Below, piece by piece: positions 11,839 through 24,600 of a stretch of DNA of 64,000 nt; position 1 is the stretch's first letter; every line of letters starts with the position of its first letter. The stretch comes from Xiphophorus maculatus (taxonomy: Eukaryota > Chordata > Actinopteri > Cyprinodontiformes > Poeciliidae). The notes under the pieces are model-generated. The model was not told the DNA's origin. It made no database searches and was given only the letters and a program-made list of their open reading frames with translations. The stretch lies in the NCBI RefSeq assembly GCF_002775205.1, contig NC_036454.1, positions 3,031,382 to 3,095,381 on the forward strand. Direction: 5' to 3'. The position numbers and the translations under genes are program-made.

Positions 11839-12152
11839 TCAGTTCATATTGTTCCTGTTTTTATTGAACAGTTCTTAGTTCCAGTTTTAATCCCTTCTCT
11901 AACTGGATGATGGTTCAGTTCTTTCAGATTAAACGTTTGGAGGCGTTCTGCTGAAACAACCAAACATCAGATTTTTATTTCCATTTTCTCAGCGGAAATA
12001 CTTGAGGAACATTGGTTTGAGTTTCTGGAGCTCGGTGTTGTTGGTCTGCATCTTCTGCTGCAGGCCGCTGGAGTTCAGCAGCGCCTCGTGGGCCTGGTCG
12101 AACAGTTTCACTCCCAGCTCCTTCTTCACTCGTTCCCTCCAGGCCGTCAGCT
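11839..12152 (-). repeat. Partner of the converted 314-bp block
   Basis: Identical to 9269-9582. It covers the end of exon 5 of the complete GST gene, its stop codon and 3' untranslated region with the AATAAA signal at 11860-11865 (minus strand). Confidence 0.88.
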
Positions 12153-14148
12153 TGGGCCGGCCGTCCAGGCCGTCCACGCCGGCTCCCAGAGGCTGCAGAC
12201 ATCAGGAAGAGGCGTCACAAGCAGGAAACGCTGTCATAGCATTAATTCAGCAGTTTAATTAGAAATAAAAAAGAAATAAAAACACCTTTTGCATTAATCT
12301 AAAGTATGTAATCTTTAGTTTCCCTCCAGTAAATTGCTACATTTAAATAATTTAACTGGATTTTAATGATCTAATAATTATTTGTTTAATCAAAGCATCA
12401 ATGACTGATATAGAAAACTTATAAGATTTTATTAAATGTATCTGAGAAAATACATTTCTGAGTAAAAAGTTTAAGAAATCACAAATCTTTTTTCTTCCAG
12501 TTCAAAATCATGTGTAACTTTATTTATTAATAATAAAATACATTAAAGCTGCTAAATAAATACAGTTATTTATAAATTATTAATAAATATTCCATGAAAT
12601 AAATTAATAAATGTCCCGATAAAATAAAACAATTTTTTTAAACCTTTTTTATTTATTTCAATATTTATTTATTTATTTCAAAATGTAATTACTATTTAAT
12701 AATTTATTGATAACAGTATTTGTTTATTTGAATGGAAACTCCATGGATAAATATTGTTTGCTAAAAAATAAATAAATAATGAAAACAGTTTTTATGTGAG
12801 TTTTACTTTTTAACTGACTTTTTCTAAAATGTTTTTCTTGTTCTTGTTTCTGTTTTCTTGTTGCAAACCTGAAGTTTGAAGCAACAGTAAAAAAAAAAGG
12901 TTTGAATTTATTTTAGGTTTTTAGCATCATTTAGTTCTTTTGAAAAGATCTTTGTAATTATAAGTTGTGGAAGTTTAACACTAACTGTAAGAGTTTATTA
13001 CAGTCAGAATCCTTTAAGAAAACATTTTCTTTGGAAAAGAGGCAATTAAATTTGTTTATATGTTGTTGTTTTTCTAAAAGTATATCAATAATAATGCATT
13101 TTTAAACAGAGGAAATCAGCTCTGATATGAAAAAACACATGAAAGGCTGGAGGAAGCAGCAGTTTGATGTGAGCCAGGTGGAGCAGCTGCAGCTCCAGGT
13201 GGAGCAGCTGCAGCTGCTGGTGGAGCAGCTCCAGAAGTGACAGCAGCAGCAGCAGCAGGTAACCAGGTGTTTGTATCATTACCTGCATGACCTCCACCAC
13301 GGCCGCCACATCCGCCACAGAGATCTTGTTCCCGACGATGAACGGCTTGTCCTGGAGGAATTTCTCCTCCAGCAGGTCGAGGGATTGCTTCATGTCCTCC
13401 AGAGAGACGTCCAGCTTCTCCTTCGGGGCCTCAGAGCCCATGATGAACGGGTACAGAGTCTGACCACAGAAATCATTAGTGAGGCCCTGCTGAAAGCTGC
13501 AGCAGGTAAAACATGAACTACTAAAATAAAAACCATTAATCTGAAAGTTTATCTTACAGTTGTAATACCTGCAGCACTGATGCTGTTACTGATGCTGTGG
13601 TTATAAGATTTACTGTGTTTTTAAACATAAAGTCTTTTTCTTTGCCATCAGCTGAATTACTTTTCCCATCCACAAGTCGATAACTGACTGAGCGATATTT
13701 ATATATTACTACCAACTTGGTAGTAGTTGGTAGTTACCAACTTTGCTAATTAATGCCTCTTGTGATTTTCATTAGTTTTCAATGATGCAAAACATCCAAT
13801 TTGCAGTTTTTGACATTTAGCATCATTTTATCTTTACTGAGTAACAACTGTTTTTTAAACAAATATGCACAAGTAGCTGCAGTCAGACATGTTCCTATGA
13901 CTTTAGCACAACATAAAGGAACAAAGTAAACATGAAGTTATTAACAGTGTAATGATCAGCGGCTGCAGCGTGGGGCTGATCTGGGACACGAACCCTGAAC
14001 AGGAAAACCTTTGAGCAGTGAGACCGGAGGTTCAGGTGCTGCCAGGACAAGTATTCATTAACACGAGCTCGCTGCTGCAGCTCCGCTGGAAACCAGTGAT
14101 CAGCCAGCAAACATTTCTGCACCAGGTACTGCAGGATCGCAATGCTGC

Positions 14149-14234
<86 letters not shown>

Positions 14235-16204
14235 CAGTGCATCAGGCATGTTCATTAAGACCTAAAGACATGAAAAACATCTGACACATAATCTGTCTGA
14301 ACAAAGAAGGTTTGTCTGTTTCCTCCACTATTAATTATACTGAAGTATTAATACATTCAATATTTCAAGTTAATTTAACTCGCATGCAGGTAAAAAGCAG
14401 TCAAGTCCTTAATAACTGATTCTCATGTCTGATTTATTTATTATCTATAAAAATGATCCAATTGTGAATTAAAATTCTAAATAAGTCAAAAGAAACAAGC
14501 CTAATTTTTAAAGCTGAAGTTTTGTGAACCAGTCTGTCGGATGAAACATCTGTGCAGGATTAATGAACTTGTGCTTCAAACTTTAAATTAATTTCATTAG
14601 CTTTGTTTTATTATTTATTATGAATATTTAGCAGCATGGATTCACTGTCTACTGCAGATATACTGAACAAAAAGGATTTTTCACAATCAAGTGAAAGTTA
14701 AGCCACCAGATTTGGATCTGAAGAGCAGATAAACAAAAAAATGACATTAAATAAATAATCTGTACAACGACTTGCAAAAATATTCCTGCAACATTTATTC
14801 AGCTGCCAATCTGTGCAAAAGTTCAAAACAGGAAACAAAGAAAAGTTGCAAAATAACTAAAACCTGTCAGTAAATCTTCATTAGAAACAGTTTCTGAGTG
14901 TTTGTTTTATTCTTGTTTGATGTTTTAGGGGCATAAGTGGCCATTGTGCAGTATTTAAAACAGGAAATGGGCAGAAAGTGAGGAGGGGAAGTTCCCAGCG
15001 CCGGGTTTGGACCTCAGAGTCTGATTGTGAGGCGCCGCTGCTGCACCACAAACCGCTTTGTTTGTTTTATTAGAGTAAAATGCAAAAAGCCTCAAAGTAA
15101 ATATCTGAACTTACTGACCGGAGAATCTAAACAGTTCAGGACGGAGATAAGAGTTTAGATTCAAAGACAAATAAAATGGTTTATTACTGGATAATTACAA
15201 AACCTCAGGCAGATTTATGGAATGTGAATAAAAATATTGGTATTTATAAGATCCTTGATTCACTCCACATGTTTTATTTTATTTGAGTTTTATTTTATTT
15301 TTCTGTTTTAAAGCTCTGCTGGACGACTGAGAATAAGACACCAGTCTGAGTTCTCCAGGGAAGTTCTGCTTCCTGTTCTGGATCTGAACATTAAATATGA
15401 AACAGATGCTTTAGTTTAACTCTGTGTGTCTTTACATTCCTCAGCTGGAATGCAAAGACACACACTGTTCTTAGAAAGTGAAATACTTTCTGAGAACAGA
15501 AATCTGAGGGGAAATGTAACTGGATGAGTTTCAGTTCAGACCGAACTGCTGCGTCTACCTCTCTGTCAGAACGAAGCTGCCGTCCTTCAGAACCGGAACC
15601 TTCCTCACCACACTGAGTTTTCCAAACTCCTCAGTGTACTGCTGCCCTGAAACAAAAACACAAACCAAATCACATCCGACTGCAGCCAAAATACACCCAA
15701 CAGATGCTTAAAACGCAGAAAAGTGACCAGAATCCAAACATCAAACTAACTTTTACTCCTCTGATATGATTTTTAACTTTATTTTCCATTTGGAAAAAAG
15801 TTTGTCATGATTAGAGAAGCAGAGCTGGACCGTCTGGCCATGGAGGAGTTAAAGTAACTTCAGCTCGCTGCGTGGGAGCTGAGAGTTCTGGGTGAAACGT
15901 AAAAACACTAACGGCTCACCAGAGGCTCCTTTTCCTTAGACCAGAACCGAGTCGTCAACTCAAAGATATTCAGCACAAAGTTCAACTGACTGATAATTTC
16001 CAGACAAAGAAATCCTTTGCAGTTTAGCGGAGCTGCAGCTCAGTTGTATCTGGCCGCTCCGTGTTTGTGTCTTCAGCTGACCTCATCCTGTAACTCACCT
16101 GCCGAAAGCTCCACCAGCTTGAAGGCGTAAGGGATCTTGAGCGCCTCGGCGAACAGGTAGACGGCGCGGCACGGCGGGGAAACCAGGTCCAGATAGATCT
16201 CCAT
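11989..16204 (-). CDS. gstt1: Glutathione S-transferase theta, five exons
   Basis: Cytosolic enzyme that conjugates glutathione to small electrophiles such as halogenated alkanes. Exons: 16099-16204, 15559-15646, 13994-14144, 13283-13459, 11989-12192; total 726 nt, 241 residues, close to other theta GSTs. Exons 2 and 3 (88 and 151 nt) appear to match the usual theta exon sizes. The protein opens MEIYLDLVSPPCRAVY, with S9 in the place of the theta catalytic serine. The glutathione-binding pieces KVPVLKDGSF and LTES (split across exons 2 and 3) are intact. The helical domain includes RARVNEYLSWQH, QDKPFIVGNKISVADV and GRPKLTAWRERVKKELG. The exon 3 donor (GTTCGT) is weak, and its acceptor is preceded by a long TG repeat. 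The exact theta paralogue (1a, 1b, 2 or 3) is not settled. Confidence 0.93.
14151..14232. repeat. (CA)41 microsatellite against the GST exon 3 acceptor
   Basis: Pure CA repeat of 82 bp. On the gene strand it reads (TG)41 followed by TTGCAG and then exon 3, so it occupies the position of the polypyrimidine tract. Confidence 0.97.
15423..15499. repeat. Two abutting near-perfect hairpins in GST intron 2
   Basis: First inverted repeat: TGTGTGTCTTTACATTCC, a 6-nt loop, then its complement with one mismatch (15423-15464). Second: CTGTTCTTAGAAAGT, a 5-nt loop, then its complement with one mismatch (15465-15499). They share a border with no spacer. Stems of 18 and 15 bp are shorter than a usual pre-miRNA. 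Confidence 0.9.
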
Positions 16205-16353
16205 GGTGCTGAGCGGCTGCTGATGCTTCCTCTGCTCCGGCCGCGCCTGTTATCCCGGCTGCCGGGAGCCCCGCCCCTCCTCGCTGGGCGACGCGCTGAT
16301 TTCTAAACGGCGCCGACAGTTCAAAGTATACAAGCCGTCTGGGTTGACCAGTC

Positions 16354-16392
16354 TGACCTTTGACCTTGGCTTAGTCCCACATTTTGTAAACA
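16354..16392 (-). promoter_or_regulatory. GST promoter: DR1 and forkhead-type motifs
   Basis: TGACCTTTGACCT at 16354-16366 is a perfect DR1, the site type bound by HNF4 or PPAR/RXR. TGTAAACA at 16385-16392 fits forkhead (FOXA) factors. They lie 150-190 bp upstream of the start codon, and both are traceable in the promoter of the relic copy. The pairing suits a liver- or gut-expressed detoxification gene. Similar DR1 strings occur elsewhere in the window (18999, 19359, 48742), so the motif alone is weak evidence. Confidence 0.5.
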
Positions 16393-18686
16393 CTGCGGAG
16401 ATAATCACGTTTTTATCTGCTGTGACGGGCCTCTGTGTGCGGACTGCGCTGCCTTTCATGACCAGTTTACAGAAGTAATTAGAGGTTTTTGTTGGAGACA
16501 TTATGAAGGGGAAGATCATGTTGTTGCAGCCTGGAGCGCCCAGAGAGGGGCTTAAGGTTAATGACGGAGAATGTTTCCCACCTGATTAACAGACGCTCTC
16601 ATTAGTTCGTTCATGGTCAGAACCCTGAAGACGATCTGTGGGACTGGGCTGCTGCAGCTGGTGGTACTGGCTGTACTGGGTCAGACTGTCTCTGCAGGAC
16701 TTCCAGTGATTTCTATTATAAACAGATTTTATTTATCATTATCCTGCAAACTGAGTTTCATTATTTATTCTCCAGTATGTTGTTTTATTTCATTTCTTGT
16801 CTGAATAATCAAGCAAACAAAGCAATACTACCAAAGAACATGAAATTCTGTTTTTTAATTAAAATATTTAAAGTAATAAAAGAAGTGTAAAGTTATGCGG
16901 TCAGGTTGTAGCAGTTTTTATCTCATTTTAGTTTTCCTCTAACCAATCATTTTGTTTTTAGTCAAACTCTAAATAAATGTCACATTAAAGATGAAAGAAG
17001 TTTTAAAATGTCAGAAAAATCTGATCATTTAACAACAGCATGAAGGCATTCATTCATTCATTCATTCATTCATTCATTCATTCATTCATTCATTCATTCA
17101 TTCATTCAGGGCATGAACGTCTTACTAATGTTTGGCTTTTAATGATTTACTGAAGCAATTTCTTGTTGATGAGCCAATTAAACTAAACCCAGTAACTAAA
17201 AGACAGTTAAGCCTAAAACATTAAACGTGCTACAAATAGCATAAGCTAATGCTACATCGCTAAATACAAACAGGCTGATACAACCTGGAACTGCAGTCTT
17301 CACCCACTTCAAAATAAGAGCCTGAATATAAACGTCAAACTAATTAAGTAATTTTTCAGTCAATAATCAAAACTTCAACACATGTTGAACTTTATTGAAC
17401 TGAAACTTTACAAACCAGCCGAGTAAATTAGCAAAATTGCTAAACAAAATGTTAGCTTAGCGATTAGCAAGCGGATGTGTGGCCACTACTGATGACACAA
17501 CAAACATCTTTATGTTTTATAAAAACAAAATCAACTTTCAAGCTTGAATTAATAGTTGATTTTCTCTAAACCACAAAGAGTTTAAATCATTCAGGCTGAA
17601 ATATTTATATCAATATTAAAATCTTTCTCAGCGAGTTGCAGAGAAAAGATTTTAGGGGTGAAACGGACCCGGCTGTCCGGGGCCAATCCATAGGATGGAG
17701 ACCGGGGCCATTCCAGAAGCTTAATGTAATCCTCTTTCATCCGACATAAAGCTGTTTTAATGTGTGTTTGGGATTATTGTCCCTTCAGAATATGGCTGGG
17801 AAAACGTGACATGTGCTCCAATCAGCTGCTATATAACAACCTGTTTATTTTTACATAATTTTCTCATTTAAGTCGCATTTAGATTCTCGTCCTAATAAAT
17901 GAAGCGATGAGGAACTGAAGGTGGAGCAGATTCTGTCTACAGATTCAAACCTGCAGAAACAAAATGGATGGAACATTTATTGGACCTGCGACTCGTTAAA
18001 CCGTTCCTGCTTACGGCCCGGCGGAGCCGGTACCAGTCTGTGACTGCAGAGGAGTCGGGTCAGTCGGGTCAGACGGAGCCAGACGGGTCGGAACCAGACG
18101 GGTTCATATTTCTGATGGACACAGAAAACAACTGCATCAACAACAAATTCAAGGTGACATTTTGAATAAAACTGCAGAGTAAAACCTTTTTGCCCCGGGG
18201 GAAAAAACTGGCAAATTTTAACTGCCACAAACTTCATTAAATAAAAAGTGCAAAAATTATTTTACTGTGATTTTTTTTGTTTAAGTTTTACCTGGTCAAC
18301 AATAAGCAAAACTTTCACGAAATCTGTATTTTACTAAATATCCAAAACATAAAATCTTTGGACTGTTGCCGTTGCACAAGAAAAACTGACAATTTCCCAA
18401 GTTTTTGGAAAATCAATTATTTTCTTTCAACTTTTCTTAACTTCAGGTCAGGGGCCGAACACAATCACTTCAAAGGCCACAAATGGCCCCCGCGCCACAC
18501 TTTGAACACCCATGGCATAAAACATCTGGTTTGTTTAAACAACCTGAGCTGTGACTGCTACTGTCTGTTAGCATGGGAGCTAACGGCGGTTTGGACCGGA
18601 GCGGTAAGCTCAGCAATCCCCAAACATTTATCAAGTAATCAGCATATTTTGAGCTTTTTCTCCGACTCTGACCCACATTCTCTGCA
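16393..18686. other. Intergenic DNA between GST and the coiled-coil gene
   Basis: Mostly AT-rich. It contains a (CATT)n microsatellite and, at 18440-18515, a stretch like the subterminal sequence of fish hAT-type elements (aaatggcccccgcgccacac). A plus-strand frame at 16613 looks like a signal peptide but has no continuation. The coiled-coil gene's 3' untranslated region should lie just left of 18687. Confidence 0.4.
17047..17108. repeat. (CATT)n microsatellite
   Basis: About 15 uninterrupted tetranucleotide units. Confidence 0.97.
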
Positions 18687-21600
18687 TCATTCGGTGCTGA
18701 AACTACCTGCTGCAGGTGAAGACAGAGGATTCTGGTACCTGGAACTGAATGGGTAACAGGAGTGCCGTTTCCGGACTCCTCTGGGGTTATTACGGAAGCT
18801 GCTGGCGGTCGGCTCGGGGTTCTGCGGCGCTGCTCGGTCCAGGATCTCCACCAGCCTCTGGATCTTCCACTGAGCCACAGACATGTCATCCTTACCCTGC
18901 AGAGGACAAACACCCAGAGGTGGAAACAGCTGGCAGCGCCTTTTAACATGTAAAACACAAATATACTTCAGAATCCGCCAGCTAGCTGCCTCAGGGTCTG
19001 ACCTTTGACCTCTTATGAAACAAACGTCCATGAGCAGCGTGTTTGTTAGTGATGCTCCGCCTGATAAAGCTGTTTACTCAGGGAGAAACACAAAACTCTG
19101 CAGAATTTCAGCAAATCATTCAACTATGAATTAAAGTGCAAATCCATGTGAACAAACGTGGAAAATAAGTGAAATAATATAAAAGTAGAACTTTTTAAAA
19201 ATTATTAAGAATTACTACATCTTGCTGAAATGTGACTTGTAAGTTAGATTTGTCAAATTTTAAGTGTATTTATATATTTGCACTAAAATGCAGACCAAAA
19301 ATACTTGGTGAGATTTAGTGTTTTTGCAATGCTGAAGGAGGACGAGTTGAAGGATCTGGGGTCAAAGGTCAAAAATGGAGGACAGGAGAAGGGAGAGCAG
19401 GAAGGACGGAGGGATGATCTGTGACAGAAGGAGAGCTGATGGAGATGGCAGCACCATCAGATGTTTATTTATGAGGAGGAACAAAACAGGAGACAGCTGT
19501 GGCGCCCCCTACAGGGAGCTGCTGAAAGGATAAAAGTTTTATTTCTCAAACGTTAATCCAGACAGACAAGCCTGCGTGTTTTATTGGAAATGAGTTTTAG
19601 AGGCAGGATTTCAAAACTGAATCTTTATTTATGCGACACAACAACCTCTGGCTCTAACTGCTCTGGATCCTCAGCCTGTTATTTTACTCTGCAGCAGAAA
19701 AAGCAGCGTTGGAGCGAAGAGTTAAGATGTTTCATTAAGACTGGGGCTGGAAAACGCATCACACTGTAAGCGTTTCATATCGATCAATATTGATTAGGTT
19801 TGTCTTAAATATCTGAAATGTGACCTTCCTGTTTTATCCACAGTTTTCACAAAACGTTGCTTGTTGTTTATTTTTAAGCAGGTAAAGTTTTTTCTCTGCC
19901 TACATCCCCCAGAATGCTGTGCGGTTCTGGATCGGAGTTCAGAGAAATTACTGAAAATTCTGTCAGACTCATTTTCTATTGATAATGATGATGCGTTGAT
20001 TGTTACTGATTTACTGTCCAGCCTGATTTCGCTGCAGCCGGCCCAGGAAACCGGACCAGGAAACCGGACCAGGAAACCGGACCAGGAAACCGGACCAGGA
20101 AACCGGACCAGGAAACCGGACCAGGAAACCGGACCAGTGATTTTATTTTCAGCAGTGAAAGGAAATAAATGAGGTCCAGCACTTTTCACTGTAATGTTTT
20201 CTTTTTCCTCAGTTTTAATCTAAAACAGATTCATCATTAATAAGATCAATGATCACTGAAACCATAATGATCAGCTGTTAACATGTTTTTGTTTTATCTG
20301 TATTATTATTATTTTGCTACAAAGTGAAACAAAAACATGAATATTTTTCCTCCGGCTGTAAAGTGGCGCCCCCTTCAGGTTCCTGTTCTCCTCCTCTGGT
20401 TCTGGACCGAAGGTTCTGGACGTTCGGGTCTCTGCAGGGCAGAATGAAGCAGCTTCTCGTGTTTTTACCTCCAGGATGTGCTTCAGGATGACCTTTGCTT
20501 CGTCCTTCACTCCCTCCAGCTGCCTCCTCCTGATCGTCTCCTTCTCTAGCTCCTTCTCCAGCCGCTGCATGTCGCCCACTCTCTGCTGGAAGTCCTGATG
20601 CACTTTGTTGACCTGCTGGCTGAAACAGAACCAGAACAGATTTTTTTAAAGTTTGGTTATGAAACATTTAGGCCTGCAAACCCTGAAATCAGCTCAACAC
20701 CAGGCTTACATCTGAGAGCCTGCAGGCTTCATGGATCACTAACGGAGCATTTAGACGTTAAAAAACGATATGATCAGGAGGGGAAATAAACATCCCTGAG
20801 GTATCCCACCCGTCAGACAAGCTAATAAAACATCATGCATTAGTTGGGTAAGATAATCACAACCGTTTTGTGAGACATTAAAGGAAAAATATCACCAACA
20901 TTTGCTGCTGAATGAAGTTTTTGGTATTGCAGGAGTTCTTATCAGCCAAGTTTAGTATAAGAATTATTAAGGCTTCAACTTTATTTAAGATTGCCAAATA
21001 AATATTATACTGCAGGTTTTTTCTTAATGTTAGCATTAACTCTCATCAACATCATGCAAAACAACTATTAATACATTTTCCTTTTCTTTTAAACCTTAAA
21101 TGCCAGTTTTGGTGTTTTTAAATTCCTCTTCAATAAAAATGTTGTACATAAATGACAAAAATGCTAATTTTTATTGGTTTCTTAAAAATATACATCTATA
21201 ATTCAAATGTCTTTAGAGAACAACGTGGAACCAAAATCTTGGTCAAAAAAAGCAAATTTATTTCTTTTCGTTTTTGTTTCTGTCTCAAAAATCAACAGAA
21301 TAATTATTTCTAATGCATTTCTAATTTGCTATCCCATGTTTGCATTTCTGTCCGTTGGTCAGGAAATCTCTAATTTAAAGATTGCCACAGAAATAGAACA
21401 TGCTTAGATATTTATTTTCCACGTTTTATGAATTCAAATATTGAGTACAGGCCTCACAATGCAAAACAAATAGTCGTGAATTTTCTGATTTTCATGATCG
21501 TCTTCTGATGTGATTTTAATGAAGGTTTTTTATCCGGTTACAGATCAGGGTCCAGTTGAGATACGTGTCAAAAACTGTCTGCAAAAGTGATTCTGATCAG

Positions 21601-24600
21601 TTTGTGTCATTAAAAAGTCTCATAAAATGCAAGTAGATTGTTCAGAAAAAACATCCAGCTGCTATTAAAAACATTTTGAAAGGATTTAACATCCAGAGAA
21701 TTAAAAAATAAAATCGTCATATCTGAGCTGTGAAAACAGATCCAACCTGAGAGCTTCAGTCTCAGTCAGACTGGCTTCCTGGTTCTTGATGCTTTCTTCT
21801 TTTTCCTGATGGAGCTCCAGGAACGTCTTCTTAAGAAGCTTCACATCCTGCAGAGAAGCACGACAGACGATGCCACAAACCAGAGATTCTGTTTCCATAA
21901 TGAATAAAAAATGTTTTTAATGCAGCATTTCCTTCAGGCTGAAAACAGCAGGCGATGCCAGCTTGTCTCATTTCATCCAAAAACAAAAAAAAACACACTT
22001 CTGCTAAAAAACTCAGAAATTTTTAGATTCATTTCAGAAATGTTCTAAAAAAAACAAGAAAACTTCTGAAATTGAAACATTGAAAATTTGCTTGAAAAAT
22101 TAAAAATGTAAGATTATTTTCATAAATTTTCTAGAAAAAACTTGGAAGTTTTTGAGTTTGAAAGGTTGAAAAATTGCAACAAAAAAAAAAACTCAGGAAT
22201 TTTGATATTAGGCTCATAAATTTTCTAGAAAAAAACAAGAAAATCTCTGAGTTTGAAAAATCAAACATTTGCTAGAAAAAACTAACATTTTAGGAATAAG
22301 CTCAAAGATTTTCTTGAAAAAACACGGACCTTTATGGATTTGAAAAGTCAAACAATTTGCTAGAAAAAGCCCAGAAATGTCCTCCTTTCTTCCTCCCTAC
22401 CTAACCCGCCGTCGTTCATGTCTGACCTGCTCGTTGAAGTTTCTCAGGTGGCTCAGATAGGTGAGTTTCCTGCACAGCCCCCGGCCGGTGCAGGAAATGT
22501 TTTTCTGTTTCTTCTTCACGGCAGCGATCTCCTCCTTCAGAATCCCCTGCTCGCTCACCAGGAAGGTGGCGAGCTCGGTCTGCTCCAGGTGCAGCGCTCG
22601 GGCCGTCGCCAGCAGCTTGTTGGCTTCACAGTTCTCCGTGTGCTCCTTGTAGTCCTGGAAGTGCTGGATCAGCCTGCGGTCAGACAACAGCGACTCAGAG
22701 CCAGGAAGAGAAGAGCGTTAAATACTCCGTTTGCTGCGTTCTTTACGTTTCACACGCCAGCTCTGAGTTCCTCTTCAGCTGGGTAATAAAAGCGTCGTGC
22801 TCAGCTTTCTTCTTCAGAAGCTCCTCCTCTACTGATTCTATGTTAGGCACATGAGGCCTCAGCTCCATGATGCGCTCCTCGTTCTCCTCCAGAGTCACAG
22901 CTGGAGGAAAAACACAGCAGGGTGAACAGACAGACAGCTGAGGAGACGTGAAGAAAACAGTTCACTTCACTCCAACAGGAGAGGAAGATGTTAGTCTATG
23001 GCTTTCTAAGCAAATATGTTACTGTCACTTAAAACCTTTAAGCTGAAGGATTTCCTTTCATTTATTTAAATATTTAATGACAAAGAGAGTTGAATCTGTT
23101 CAAATCAGCTCACAGTGGAGTGAAAAAGAAAAGGCAAAATGCTTGTTTCAAATAATAACTTCGTTAATTAAGGGAGAGAAGCATGGTGGAGGTAGTGTGA
23201 TGATCTGGAGCAATCTGTTTGTAAACTTAACCTTAAACACTCTTGGGTTATACAGAGCAACATTGCAAGTCCACCTCTATATCACACAAAAATGGCCAAA
23301 ATTAAGGTTTTAGAGTGGTCTAGTCAAAGTTCAAACTTGACTTCAGTTGAGATGCTGGAAAATACTGCAACAAAGGTGAATTAAAAACATTTTCCAAAGA
23401 ACCAAAGTGGAGTTTTTTAACCAAGAAACAAGATGCTAAACACAAAATCTCCACTGTGAAGCATGGTGATGGCAGCATCATGCTGTGGGAATGCTTCTTA
23501 ACGGGAGACTAGAACAATTAGTTTCCGTCTGGAGGAGAACAGGGCGGACCACCCAAAGCATCTAAAGTTACACAAAAACTCATAAGTAAGTTTTCAGCAA
23601 GAAAAATCAGCTGGTAAAGTCAATAATTCATTAATTTTGATTAAAATGAAATAATCTTATTTCATTTACAACATGGGAAAATGTCTTACTATGAGTGAAA
23701 TAATCTGCCAACAGAACCAGAACTTTTTCACCAATATTAAGGAATTACTGACTAAAAACAAGTTTCTGTGTCTTGCTGAAATCTTAGTTAGTTTTGTCTT
23801 ATTTCAAGTCCACTAAGATATTCGCACTGGAAACTAGACCAAAACTACTTGGTAAGATTTTGTGTTTTTGCAGTGATTATTTTGTAAAAACAATAGAAAT
23901 GCTAAAACATGCTGGGTGTGAATATTATTTAGATTTTCCTCAGTGCTGCTCTCTGTGTCAACGCGGTGTCAGTCTCACTCTGCAGCTCTATCTCTGCCTG
24001 AACCTCGTCTATCTGCTCCTGCAGCTGCTGCTTCGTGATGCTGTGCTCCTGCTTCAGCGTCTCTCGGCTGCGTTTCCCCAGCAGGAGCCGCGTCTGCAGC
24101 TCCTCGCTCAGCTCATCCATGCGCTTCTCTTTCGCCGCCACAAAGCGTTTCAAACGCTCGGTCTTGTCCCTCTTGTCCTTCTCCAGCTGGTTGTAATTTG
24201 AGATCAGCTCTTGGTTCTGCTTGTCCAGCTCTTCGCTTGCCAGCTTAAATCTGCAGGACGAAGAGACGCGGGAAGCTGTTTCAGTTGGATGAGTTTTAGG
24301 AGAAACGACTCGTAAAACTGACTGACGCATGTTAATGAAGGTGAAATGTTGTGATGAGGAATGTTGTGAAACTGATGCAAAACGTTTGGGCTGATGACCA
24401 AACCTGCCTTTCCAGAAGCCTGATTGGTTCAAAACCTCATTTACAACCAGACATCCAGCCAATCAGAACGCAGTTTTGAGATAAATTCTTTAAACATACA
24501 ACTCTGTGACTACAGGGGGCGCTGTTGGCACCTCATTGATTATTCCCTCAAACTGCTATGATCTTTCATCATGATCAATTTTGCTGGATGATAAATTATC

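Noticed and set aside
15423-15499. Calling the double hairpin a microRNA gene
   Set aside because: Stems of 18 and 15 bp with 5-6 nt loops are too short for a typical precursor, and no known seed was recognised.
16613-16804. Plus-strand frame starting like a signal peptide (MVRTLKTICGTGLLQLVVLA)
   Set aside because: The hydrophobic core and VSA-type cleavage look real, but the frame ends soon after in AT-rich sequence, there is no convincing donor, and no partner exon was found before the coiled-coil gene.
19794-20189. 131-codon frame with a WSGFLVRFPGPV repeat
   Set aside because: Runs through the 13-bp minisatellite inside an intron and has no codon bias outside it.
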